DNA of 8,096 nucleotides from Pseudomonas sp. Lineage in GTDB: Bacteria > Pseudomonadota > Gammaproteobacteria > Pseudomonadales > Pseudomonadaceae. The stretch is from positions 1 through 8,096 of the forward strand of contig SKFV01000269.1 in NCBI GenBank assembly GCA_007117785.1. The letters run 5' to 3'. Below are positions 1-6,829 of this stretch, piece by piece. Under the pieces are notes generated by a model that saw only the letters and a program-made list of their open reading frames with translations, made no database searches and was not told where the DNA came from. Position 1 is the first letter of the stretch. Every line of letters starts with the position of its first letter. The translations under genes were made by a program, and so were the position numbers.

Positions 1-4
1 AGGG

Positions 5-1888
5 ATGAACAGGTGGCTTTGGCATATCTGCCAGCGTACCAGCCGCCGGACTCTACTCTGGCCCCTGCTATTGCTTGTTCTTTTTCTGCCTGCTCTCGAG
101 GCTCAGGCAGACAGTCCTATCCTGCAATTGCACGCCGACCAGAACGAAGCGCTGCGTCTGCAACCTGCAATTCATTATCTGCGTGACAGCAGTCGGCGAT
201 TGAGCCCCGATCAGGTACTCGCCCAGCGCGAAGAAATGCACAGTGCCGCGGGTGATCGTGATATCAATTTTGGCTACACCAGTGATCGTGTATGGCTGTT
301 GTTCGAGCTTCAGGGCGACCCAGAGCAGACCACCGACTGGGTAGTTGAAATGCTCTACCCCTCCCTTGACCGCGTAAGCCTGTACCAACAGAGCGCAGAC
401 GGTTGGCAGATTCAACGCAGCGGCGACATTCTGCCCAGCAACGAACGCAGCCTGAGCCATCGCAGTGCCGCGTTTCAGTTGCAACTGGCCCCTGCTGAGC
501 GTCGCCTGATCCTGGTCAGCGGAGAATCAACTGGCAGCCTGAGTCTTGACGCACTTATCTGGCCGGCAGAGAGCTTTCGTGGACACAGTAACCGGGCGCA
601 CATCATACTGGCCGCCTATCTGGGTATGATTCTGGCGCTAGGTGGTTACAATCTGCTGCTGTTTATTGCTCTGCGGCAGCCCAGCTTTCTGCTCTATGTA
701 CTCTTTATCGCCAGCTTTGGTACCGGGGCCATGGCGATCAACGGACTGGGCCCCTACTATCTGTGGCAGGATCTTGGCGAGGTTGGCAACCGCATACTGC
801 CAACGTCGATCATTCTGGCTACCACCGTCGCAGCCCTGTTCACCAGCAGCTTTCTTGATGTCCAGCAACGCGTGCCGGCTTGGTATCGACTGCTCAGCGT
901 CGCCACCCTTGTGGGTGGCATCATTACCCTGTCCAGCCTGGTGATGCCGGTTCAACTGGCCTTGCAAACCATGTCAGTCTTCGGGCTGACGGTAACCCTG
1001 ATGCTGATTATGTGTGGTATCCACTGTGTTTTCCTGGGTGTGCCCGGGGCGCGCATTTTTGTCCTGGCCTGGGGTCTGATGATGACCGGCGCAGTGCTGC
1101 TGGCCTTGCGGAATTTTGCCCTGATCCCGAACAACTTCGTCACCCTGTATTCCATGCAGATTGGCTCGGCACTGGAAATGCTGCTGCTCTCCTTCGGCCT
1201 GGCTGCGCGCTTCAATGAACTCAAACGGCAGAAGGAAATCGCCCAAACCGCAGCGCTGAACGCCCAACGCCAGCATGTTCATGCCTTGCAGCAACATGAA
1301 CGGGTACTGGAGCATCGCGTGGCAGAACGCACCCGCGAACTGGAACAGGCCAACCGCCGTCTCGAAGACATGGCCATGCAGGATGCGCTGACCGGGCTGG
1401 CAAACCGTGCCGGACTGAACCGTCATCTTAACGAGGCACTGGCCCGCGCCGACCGCAACCAACAGCAGCTGGCACTGCTGATGATAGACCTGGATAACTT
1501 CAAACCGGTGAATGATGTATTTGGTCACGCTTTTGGTGATCGCGTTTTGCAGGAGGTTGCCCAAAGACTGAAGGATGCGGGGCGGGTCAATGACTTCGTC
1601 GCCCGCCTGGGCGGCGATGAATTTATTGTGGTCAGTGAGGGGCTGCACCCGGGTGACGATGCCCATGCGGTTGCCGAGCGCTTGCTCGACGCCCTGATCC
1701 AGCCGATCACGCTGGATGAACAGCAGATTCAGATCGGAGCCAGCATTGGTGTCAGCCATGCCGCTGGTTCCGAACTGGTCGCCGACGAAATGCTGCGTCA
1801 GGCTGATCAGGCGATGTACGCCCGCAAACGTCAAGGGCGCAGCGGTATAAGCTATTACGTAAAAGGTAATCAGGGGCTCTCTGAGTGA
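5..1888 (+). CDS. Membrane-bound diguanylate cyclase (7TMR-DISM sensor plus GGDEF)
   Basis: Predicted inner-membrane enzyme that condenses two GTP into cyclic di-GMP in response to a periplasmic signal. The 627 residues begin with a basic n-region, a hydrophobic stretch (about 19-30) and a likely cleavage site after AQA (35). Residues about 40-190 look like 7TMR-DISMED2, with the NFGYT...VWL and YPSLDRVSLY patterns. Residues about 198-402 hold seven hydrophobic segments (7TMR-DISM_7TM). A coiled coil follows (about 403-455), then GGDEF from DALTGLANR (460) onward. The active-site GGDEF is intact at 536-540, the metal-binding DLDNFK is present, and RVND at 527-530 is a correctly spaced RxxD inhibitory site. 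There is no EAL domain. The ligand is unknown; the DISMED2 family is predicted to bind carbohydrates or similar small molecules. The gene overlaps the next one by 4 bases. The start lies 5 bases from the window edge; it gives a sensible signal peptide, but upstream context is missing. Confidence 0.93.
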   Translation: MNRWLWHICQRTSRRTLLWPLLLLVLFLPALEAQADSPILQLHADQNEALRLQPAIHYLRDSSRRLSPDQVLAQREEMHSAAGDRDINFGYTSDRVWLLFELQGDPEQTTDWVVEMLYPSLDRVSLYQQSADGWQIQRSGDILPSNERSLSHRSAAFQLQLAPAERRLILVSGESTGSLSLDALIWPAESFRGHSNRAHIILAAYLGMILALGGYNLLLFIALRQPSFLLYVLFIASFGTGAMAINGLGPYYLWQDLGEVGNRILPTSIILATTVAALFTSSFLDVQQRVPAWYRLLSVATLVGGIITLSSLVMPVQLALQTMSVFGLTVTLMLIMCGIHCVFLGVPGARIFVLAWGLMMTGAVLLALRNFALIPNNFVTLYSMQIGSALEMLLLSFGLAARFNELKRQKEIAQTAALNAQRQHVHALQQHERVLEHRVAERTRELEQANRRLEDMAMQDALTGLANRAGLNRHLNEALARADRNQQQLALLMIDLDNFKPVNDVFGHAFGDRVLQEVAQRLKDAGRVNDFVARLGGDEFIVVSEGLHPGDDAHAVAERLLDALIQPITLDEQQIQIGASIGVSHAAGSELVADEMLRQADQAMYARKRQGRSGISYYVKGNQGLSE

Positions 1889-3714
1889 GCGGCATGCGTT
1901 CAGGCTGGCATATCTTCTTGCTGGTCATGCTGTTAGCGCTCAGCGTTCAGGTGCCGGCAAACACCCACGAGCTGATGCTAAGTGATGGGGTTGACCACGT
2001 GGATCTGCAGCCATGGCTGGAGTTTACTCTGCTGCCGCCAGAACATGACTTCAGCGGAGTTCAGCGTTCTGGTGTCATATGGCAGGCGGCCTCAAACCGT
2101 AACGACATGAATTTCAGCTATACCGAAAAGGCCGTATGGCTTCGCTTGACACTTCAGTCCTCTGCCACGAGCGACCAGCAATGGTTTATCCATTTCCCCT
2201 ACTCGTCGCTCAACCGCATTGAGCTGCATGGCCTGGGGGCGGTCCCCCTGCTCAGTGGCGATGGCGTTCGGATCTCCGCTCGACAGCTCGCTCATCGCGA
2301 CCCCAGCTTCATGCTGTCGCTGGCTGCCGGGGAACAGAAAACCCTGTATTTCAAGACCACCTCCGGCGGCAGCCTGACACTCACCAGCCAATTATGGTCG
2401 CCGCCTGCCTTTGCCAGTTACAGCGTCAGCAGTATGGCCGTGATTACCCTGTACCTGGGTATGCTGCTGGCCATGGCGGTCTACAATCTGCTGTTATTCA
2501 GCGTACTGCGCGAACGCACCTATCTGTATTACGTCGCTTTTGTGGCTGTTTTCGGTATTGGTGCATTGAGCTTTACCGGCATTGGTTCACGCTTTATCTG
2601 GCCCGAACTGGGCCTCTACGGAACCCGCATACTGCCGCTCTCGCTGTGCCTCTCCGGCTTGCTCGGCGTACTTTTCATTCGCCGCTTTCTGGAGATCAAA
2701 CAGCACCTGCCGCAATGGTTTACCCCGCTGGGACTGATAGCCTGGCTGTGCCTTGCCCTCAGCTTGCTCAGCCTGATCGCACCGATCCGGATCAGCATCC
2801 AGGGTATGTCGCTACTGGCAATCATCGCCGCACCTGTAGTCTTTGCCTGCATTCTGCAGGCCGCACAACGCCGAGTACCCGGCGCGCGCGTAGTTCTGCT
2901 GGCCTGGAGCCTGATGATTATCGGTGTAGTTCTGCTGGCACTGCGTAACCTCGGTCTATTGCCGTCCAACTTGCTGACCACCTATGCGATGCATGTCGGC
3001 TCGGCACTGGAAATGCTCCTGCTGTCTTTTGCCCTGGCGGCACGTTTCAAGACCCTTAAAGAGCAACGTGAGCAGGCTCAACAGACCGCATTGAATGCGC
3101 AAAGCGAACTGGTCAGCACCTTGCGCGAGCATGAGCGCGAACTCGAAGCCAAGGTTGCCGAGCGCACAACTGAACTGGCGGAGGCAAACGCTCGCCTCGA
3201 GCGCATGGCCTTGCATGACCCGCTGACCAACCTGGCCAACCGCACGGCACTGGAGCAGCATATCGAAGAAGCCATGCGCCGCAGCCAGCGCCGCAAGGAA
3301 TACCTCGCCGTGATGCTGGTTGACCTTGATGGGTTCAAGCAGATCAATGATCAGCTTGGCCACGAAACCGGTGATGCGGTACTGCAATGTGTTGCCGAGC
3401 GCATGCTGAAAACCGCTCGCGACAGCGACTTTGTAGCCCGTCTTGGCGGTGATGAGTTTGTTCTGGTCGCGGAGGGTATGCTGGACCGGAACCAGGCAGC
3501 AGCCCTGGCCGAACGCTTTCTTGACGAGCTCAGCATGCCTATTGAGCTTGAGGGCCAGAGTGTGGCTGTCGGCGCCAGCATCGGTATCACCCTGACGCGC
3601 TCGGCGGACCCGGACATGCCGTCATTACTTCGACAGGCTGACGCTGCCATGTACAAGCGCAAACGCAGCGGGCGCCATGGTGTCAGCTTCCATGAGCCCG
3701 CTGGCGGCTACTGA
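1885..3714 (+). CDS. Second membrane-bound diguanylate cyclase, tandem paralogue (7TMR-DISM plus GGDEF)
   Basis: Same architecture as the preceding gene and clearly homologous along its length. It has a short signal peptide (cleavage likely after VPA, residue 25), a periplasmic DISMED2-like domain (about 30-175, with NFSYTEKAVWLRL and FPYSSLNRIEL), seven membrane segments (about 184-387), a coiled coil, and GGDEF from DPLTNLANR (445) onward. GGDEF is intact at 521-525, DLDGFK supplies metal ligands, and RDSD at 512-515 is the RxxD feedback site, so it should be an active, product-inhibited cyclase. The start is GTG in a GTGA overlap with the upstream stop. AGGGG lies 8 bases before it (1872-1876), which favours GTG over the in-frame ATG at 1894. 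The overlap implies co-transcription and translational coupling. The periplasmic domain has diverged more than the linker and GGDEF, suggesting a different input with the same output. The total of 609 residues is 18 fewer than its partner. Confidence 0.93.
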   Translation: MSGMRSGWHIFLLVMLLALSVQVPANTHELMLSDGVDHVDLQPWLEFTLLPPEHDFSGVQRSGVIWQAASNRNDMNFSYTEKAVWLRLTLQSSATSDQQWFIHFPYSSLNRIELHGLGAVPLLSGDGVRISARQLAHRDPSFMLSLAAGEQKTLYFKTTSGGSLTLTSQLWSPPAFASYSVSSMAVITLYLGMLLAMAVYNLLLFSVLRERTYLYYVAFVAVFGIGALSFTGIGSRFIWPELGLYGTRILPLSLCLSGLLGVLFIRRFLEIKQHLPQWFTPLGLIAWLCLALSLLSLIAPIRISIQGMSLLAIIAAPVVFACILQAAQRRVPGARVVLLAWSLMIIGVVLLALRNLGLLPSNLLTTYAMHVGSALEMLLLSFALAARFKTLKEQREQAQQTALNAQSELVSTLREHERELEAKVAERTTELAEANARLERMALHDPLTNLANRTALEQHIEEAMRRSQRRKEYLAVMLVDLDGFKQINDQLGHETGDAVLQCVAERMLKTARDSDFVARLGGDEFVLVAEGMLDRNQAAALAERFLDELSMPIELEGQSVAVGASIGITLTRSADPDMPSLLRQADAAMYKRKRSGRHGVSFHEPAGGY

Positions 3715-3719
3715 GAGGA

Positions 3720-4817
3720 TTACGGGGTAACGCGCAGCACCTTGCCCTCAGGACTATCGGTCAGCAGGTAGAGTGCGCCATCAGGGCCTGTGCGCACATC
3801 ACGAAAACGCGCATTCAGCTCACCGAACAGACTTTCTTCGGCAATCACCTCGTTACCCGACAGCTCAACCCGACGCACGTGGCGGCCGGCAAGGGCTGAA
3901 ATAAACAGATTGCCCTGCCATTCGGGAAACAGGTCAGCGGTATACAACGTCATGCCGGAAGGCGCGATCGATGGCGTCCATTCCGTTATCGGCTGCTCCA
4001 GACCGGGCTTTTCAGTGTAGGGCGTAATCACTGCACCGTTGTAATCCACACCGTAGCTGATCACAGGCCAACCATAATTCTTGCCTGGCTGGATAAGATT
4101 CAGCTCGTCACCGCCACGTGGACCATGCTCGTGACTGAGCAGACGCTGGTTAGCTGCATCCCAGACCATGCCCTGAACATTGCGATGACCAATACTGTAT
4201 AGCTCTGGCTTGATACCCGACTGCCCTACCCAGGGATTATCCTCCGGCACGCTACCATCACGATTGAGACGGACCAGACCACCCAGGTGGTTGCCCTTGT
4301 TCTGCGCTTCTTCACGCAGCACGAAGGCATCGCCCAAACCCATGACCAGTGTGTGATCATCGAGGAACGCAATCCGGCCACCATAATGCGCCGCACCCCG
4401 CTTGCCTGGCTCGGCACGGAATACCTCCTGAACATCGTCCAGTGCCTCGCCATTAAAGCGCGCACTGGCCAGACAGGTGTTATTTGAGGCCAGAGTGCCA
4501 CAGGCATAACTGAGGAACAGCCGCTGATTATCGGCAAACTCGGGGTCCAGAATGACCTCGAACAGGCCTGCCTGGCCATCCACAAAGGCCTCCGGCACAC
4601 CGGCGACCGGCTCGGCCTGCAATTCACCGTCAGCCGACAGCAAGCGCAGATCACCGGCACGCTCAGTGACAAGCATGCGGCCATCCGGCAGGAAAGCCAG
4701 CGACCAGGGATGGTTGAGCCCTTCAGCAACAGTGGTGATCTGGTAGCCTGCTGCATTAACGCTGGCAACTGTTGCCAGGGCTACAGCGCCCGCGAGACCT
4801 TGTCGAATCATGCGCAT
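3720..4817 (-). CDS. PQQ-dependent sugar (aldose) dehydrogenase, periplasmic, GSDH/Asd family
   Basis: Secreted six-bladed beta-propeller enzyme of the soluble glucose/sorbosone dehydrogenase family, expected to oxidise aldose sugars to lactones in the periplasm with pyrroloquinoline quinone and calcium. Its 365 residues match the E. coli YliI/Asd size. A signal peptide ends near VNA (residue 21-22). Family landmarks in order: HPWSLAFLPDGRMLVTER (36-53), GGRIAFL with a candidate catalytic His144, GHRNVQG (210-216, Arg212/Asn213 matching the PQQ-contacting pair), HEHGPRGGDELN (229-240, calcium/PQQ region), NYGWP (247-251) and the WTPSIAPSGM strand (280-289). The true substrate is uncertain, because this family is broad. 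ATG at 4817 is preceded by AAGGAG (4827-4832) at 9 bases, better placed than the second ATG at 4811. The RBS lies 1 base after the stop of the upstream membrane-protein gene, so the two are probably translated from one message. Cys106 and Cys115 could form a disulphide. No PQQ synthesis genes are in the window. Confidence 0.9.
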   Translation of the reverse strand: MRMIRQGLAGAVALATVASVNAAGYQITTVAEGLNHPWSLAFLPDGRMLVTERAGDLRLLSADGELQAEPVAGVPEAFVDGQAGLFEVILDPEFADNQRLFLSYACGTLASNNTCLASARFNGEALDDVQEVFRAEPGKRGAAHYGGRIAFLDDHTLVMGLGDAFVLREEAQNKGNHLGGLVRLNRDGSVPEDNPWVGQSGIKPELYSIGHRNVQGMVWDAANQRLLSHEHGPRGGDELNLIQPGKNYGWPVISYGVDYNGAVITPYTEKPGLEQPITEWTPSIAPSGMTLYTADLFPEWQGNLFISALAGRHVRRVELSGNEVIAEESLFGELNARFRDVRTGPDGALYLLTDSPEGKVLRVTP

Positions 4818-4833
4818 CGGTATTTTCTCCTTG

Positions 4834-5304
4834 TCAGCCCAGTACCCGCAGGCCTCGTTTTTTTGCCGGACGGGTCAGGTAACCAAACAACCAGCTACCG
4901 ACACCGACCGCAATCATCATCAACAACAAGCCGCCCATACCCCGCGTAGCCGCAATAAAAGTCGGCATGGGGGCGAGATAATCAACCACATCAAAGGCGA
5001 CCTTGATGCCAACAGCGCCCGCAAGGGCGAAGAGAACACCTCGCCAGGGCTTGAACACTCGTCCAAGCAACTCGGCCACCGGCAGGGCGCAGATCAGCGC
5101 AGCACCCACCAGCATGGCGAAAATCGGCGTAAAGCCGAGCAGATCCCGGCCGGTAGTGGCCAGACGCTCGGCAACACCTATCTCCACACCGATCATTTGC
5201 AGAGCCGCGAGGTTGAGCTGGGTCTGTACCAGCGTACCCAATACGGTTGCCACCACGACAGCAAGCAGAAAAAACAGCACCACACGCAAGATTGAAAGCA
5301 GCAT
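4834..5304 (-). CDS. Small four-helix inner-membrane protein of unknown function
   Basis: I do not recognise the family. The protein is 156 residues and strongly hydrophobic, with about four predicted membrane segments: residues 4-25 (LRVVLFFLLAVVVATVLG), about 57-77 (FTPIFAMLVGAALICALPVAE), about 87-107 (WRGVLFALAGAVGIKVAFDVV) and about 119-141 (GMGGLLLMMIAVGVGSWLFG). A short basic tail (RPAKKRGLR) probably faces the cytoplasm. The loop between helices 1 and 2 (about 26-56) is amphipathic and carries GVEIGVAERLATTGRDLLG. I chose ATG at 5304 because AAGGAAA (5312-5318) sits 7 bases upstream; the longer reading to 5361 needs a TTG and adds an unlikely polar N-terminus. Its stop lies 16 bases before the PQQ sugar dehydrogenase start, and that gene's RBS follows the stop almost directly. 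An operon is therefore likely, and a role alongside that periplasmic enzyme (for example anchoring or electron transfer) is possible, but there is no haem or quinone motif to support it. Confidence 0.8.
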   Translation of the reverse strand: MLLSILRVVLFFLLAVVVATVLGTLVQTQLNLAALQMIGVEIGVAERLATTGRDLLGFTPIFAMLVGAALICALPVAELLGRVFKPWRGVLFALAGAVGIKVAFDVVDYLAPMPTFIAATRGMGGLLLMMIAVGVGSWLFGYLTRPAKKRGLRVLG

Positions 5305-5387
5305 CAGGCAGTTTCCTTTTTTTTCGAGTTTGCCAGCCACGGTGAAACCTGGCCCGGCCAATCCGTTTCTTGATATGTCCTGTCACC

Positions 5388-5660
5388 CTACTCCAGGGCG
5401 TCAGGTAATTCCGGCAGGTTACGCAGGGCCTGCTCGTATGCCACCAGGTCGAAAGGTTTGTCTTCATCCAGCATCACACCAATGGCATGCGCCAGTACTT
5501 GCGCCATCAGTTCCAGGCTGTCTTCCCTGCTGTAGCCAACCAGCGTCAGCTTGTTCAGGGTCGCCTGGGCGGCTGGTGGCTCATTGGCGGCCAACTGGTT
5601 CTCCAGGGCTTCCAGCAAACGTTCATGGGTAAAGCCCGCGTCATCATCGTTGTCGGCCAT
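5388..5660 (-). CDS. Small acidic helical protein, function unknown
   Basis: This 90-residue cytoplasmic protein is not one I can name. It opens with a run of acidic residues (ADNDDD), followed by predicted helices: HERLLEALENQLAA, a middle helix after the NEPP turn, EDSLELMAQVLAHAIGVML, and a final helix in the PFDLVAYEQALRNLPELP region. There is no signal peptide, membrane segment, cysteine pair or recognisable catalytic motif. The C-terminal pattern (helix ending in a bulky aliphatic, then D-x-PFD-x-x-x-Y-x-x-AL-x-x-LP) vaguely recalls short helical DUFs that follow SEC-C-type proteins, but that is only an impression. I chose ATG at 5660 because GGAGGG (5664-5669) lies just upstream; the codon at 5681 would place the start inside the terminator hairpin. 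The next gene follows after 83 bases. The preceding fba ends 54 bases upstream, beyond a strong terminator. Confidence 0.8.
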   Translation of the reverse strand: MADNDDDAGFTHERLLEALENQLAANEPPAAQATLNKLTLVGYSREDSLELMAQVLAHAIGVMLDEDKPFDLVAYEQALRNLPELPDALE

Positions 5661-5663
5661 AGT

Positions 5664-5669
5664 CCCTCC
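5664..5669 (-). promoter_or_regulatory. Ribosome binding site GGAGGG that fixes the start of the small acidic gene
   Basis: Read on the minus strand, GGAGGG is followed by ACT and then ATG at 5660. This near-consensus Shine-Dalgarno argues strongly for that ATG rather than the in-frame start at 5681, which would have its own RBS region inside the terminator stem. The site lies 11 bases beyond the last T-run base of the fba terminator. Confidence 0.8.
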
Positions 5670-5680
5670 GTTGTACAGCA

Positions 5681-5710
5681 AAAAACAGGGCGCCGTAGCG
5701 CCCTGTTTTT
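5681..5710 (-). terminator. Rho-independent terminator after fba, symmetric (potentially bidirectional)
   Basis: A perfect 13-base inverted repeat, AAAAACAGGGCGC (5681-5693) and GCGCCCTGTTTTT (5698-5710), is separated by the 4-base loop CGTA. The inner 8 pairs are GC-rich and the outer 5 are A:T, so each strand shows a stable hairpin followed by a T run; on the minus strand the T run extends one base to 5680. It begins 4 bases beyond the fba stop codon and should end the pgk-fba message. Because it is symmetric it should also stop plus-strand antisense transcripts before they enter fba. Confidence 0.92.
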
Positions 5711-5714
5711 CCGC

Positions 5715-6779
5715 TCAGTGAATCTTCGGTTCCAGTTCGCCTTCCTCGTAGCGCTGGAACATCTTTTCCAGCGACACTGGACGAATTTTAGACGCATTGC
5801 CAGCACAACCAAAAGCTTCGTAGCGTGCCATGCAGATATCGCGCATGGCATCAACGGTCTTGCTGAGGAACTTGCGGGGATCAAACTCGGCCGGGTTCTG
5901 TGCCATAAAACGGCGCACCGCACCGGTTGAGGCGAGACGCAAGTCAGTATCGATATTGACCTTGCGCACCCCGTGCTTGATGCCTTCCACAATCTCTTCC
6001 ACCGGCACACCATAGGTCTCGGGGATCTCGCCACCGAACTCATTGATGACCTTCAGCCACTCCTGTGGAACTGAACTGGAGCCATGCATAACCAGGTGGG
6101 TATCCGGAATCCGCGCGTGAATTGCCTTGATCCGGCCGATATCGAGAATGTCGCCCGTCGGTGGACGAGTGAACTTGTAGGCACCATGACTGGTACCGAT
6201 AGCAATAGCCAGTGCATCCACATGGGTCTGTTTGACGAAATCCGCCGCTTCTTCCGGATCGGTCAACATTTGGCTGTGATCGAGGATACCTTCAGCACCA
6301 ATGCCATCCTCTTCGCCCGCCTGACCGGTTTCCAGACTACCCAGGCAACCCAGTTCACCTTCCACTGATACGCCGCAGGCATGCGCCATGTCCACCGCCT
6401 GACGGGTAACCCGCACGTTGTAGTCATAATCCATGGGGGTTTTACCGTCCGGGCCCAGAGAGCCATCCATCATCACTGATGAGAAACCCAGCTGGATAGA
6501 GCGCTGGCAAACCGCAGGGCTGGTGCCGTGATCCTGGTGCATACACACCGGAATATGCGGAAATTCTTCGATAGCCGCCAGAATCAGATGCTGCAGGAAG
6601 GGCGCACCGGCGTATTTGCGTGCGCCGGCAGAGGCCTGCAGAATCACTGGCGAATCGGTATTCGCTGCCGCTTCCATAATGGCGCGGACCTGTTCCAGGT
6701 TATTGACGTTGAATGCCGGAATACCGTAACCATACTCGGCGGCGTGATCCAGCATCTGGCGCAAACTGATCAAGGCCAT
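5715..6779 (-). CDS. fba: Fructose-1,6-bisphosphate aldolase, class II, Calvin-cycle subtype
   Basis: Zinc-dependent cytosolic aldolase that interconverts fructose-1,6-bisphosphate with dihydroxyacetone phosphate and glyceraldehyde-3-phosphate. It acts in glycolysis and gluconeogenesis; in pseudomonads, which often lack phosphofructokinase, it works mostly toward hexose synthesis. The 354-residue length suits the longer class IIB/Calvin-cycle subtype. Visible landmarks: PAFNVNN (21-27), HQDHG (81-85, catalytic Asp83 and zinc His84), GELGCLG (141-147), IGTSHGAYK (194-202, zinc His198), MHGSSSVP (231-238, zinc His232) and KVNIDTDLRLA (273-283, Asn275 and Asp277 contacting substrate). All key residues are present. 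GGGAG (6787-6791) lies 7 bases before the ATG. The gene starts 41 bases after the pgk stop, so the two are probably co-transcribed, and a strong terminator follows its own stop. The same gene is called fda in some Pseudomonas annotations. Confidence 0.97.
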   Translation of the reverse strand: MALISLRQMLDHAAEYGYGIPAFNVNNLEQVRAIMEAAANTDSPVILQASAGARKYAGAPFLQHLILAAIEEFPHIPVCMHQDHGTSPAVCQRSIQLGFSSVMMDGSLGPDGKTPMDYDYNVRVTRQAVDMAHACGVSVEGELGCLGSLETGQAGEEDGIGAEGILDHSQMLTDPEEAADFVKQTHVDALAIAIGTSHGAYKFTRPPTGDILDIGRIKAIHARIPDTHLVMHGSSSVPQEWLKVINEFGGEIPETYGVPVEEIVEGIKHGVRKVNIDTDLRLASTGAVRRFMAQNPAEFDPRKFLSKTVDAMRDICMARYEAFGCAGNASKIRPVSLEKMFQRYEEGELEPKIH

Positions 6780-6814
6780 GTTATCTCTCCCTTAAAATAT
6801 GTCTGTATAAAGCG

Positions 6815-6829
6815 GCGCGTTCAGCGCGC
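6815..6829 (-). other. Short GC hairpin spanning the pgk stop codon
   Basis: GCGCG (6815-6819) and CGCGC (6825-6829) can pair around a 5-base loop that includes the pgk stop codon. No T run follows, so it is unlikely to be a terminator. It could modestly affect mRNA stability or translation between pgk and fba. The stem is only 5 pairs, so it may be chance in GC-rich DNA. Confidence 0.3.

Noticed and set aside
974..1834. Long open frame on the minus strand (286 codons) opposite the first cyclase
   Set aside because: It lies entirely antisense to a gene with clear family motifs, has no recognisable domain, and is explained by codon bias in GC-rich DNA.
4810..5295. Plus-strand open frame opposite the small membrane protein
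   Set aside because: Low-complexity, His/Gln/Ser-rich translation with no motif. The minus-strand frame has a proper RBS, hydrophobic segments and operon spacing.
5332..5353. GCCAG/CTGGC inverted repeat between the two small genes
   Set aside because: Only 5 pairs with a 12-base loop and no T run after it in either direction, so it is not a convincing terminator or operator.
5305..5361. N-terminal extension of the membrane protein
   Set aside because: It requires a TTG start without a good RBS and adds a polar segment before the first helix; ATG at 5304 has AAGGAAA at 7 bases.
5661..5681. Longer start for the small acidic protein
   Set aside because: The start would fall at the foot of the terminator hairpin. 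ATG at 5660 has a near-perfect Shine-Dalgarno.
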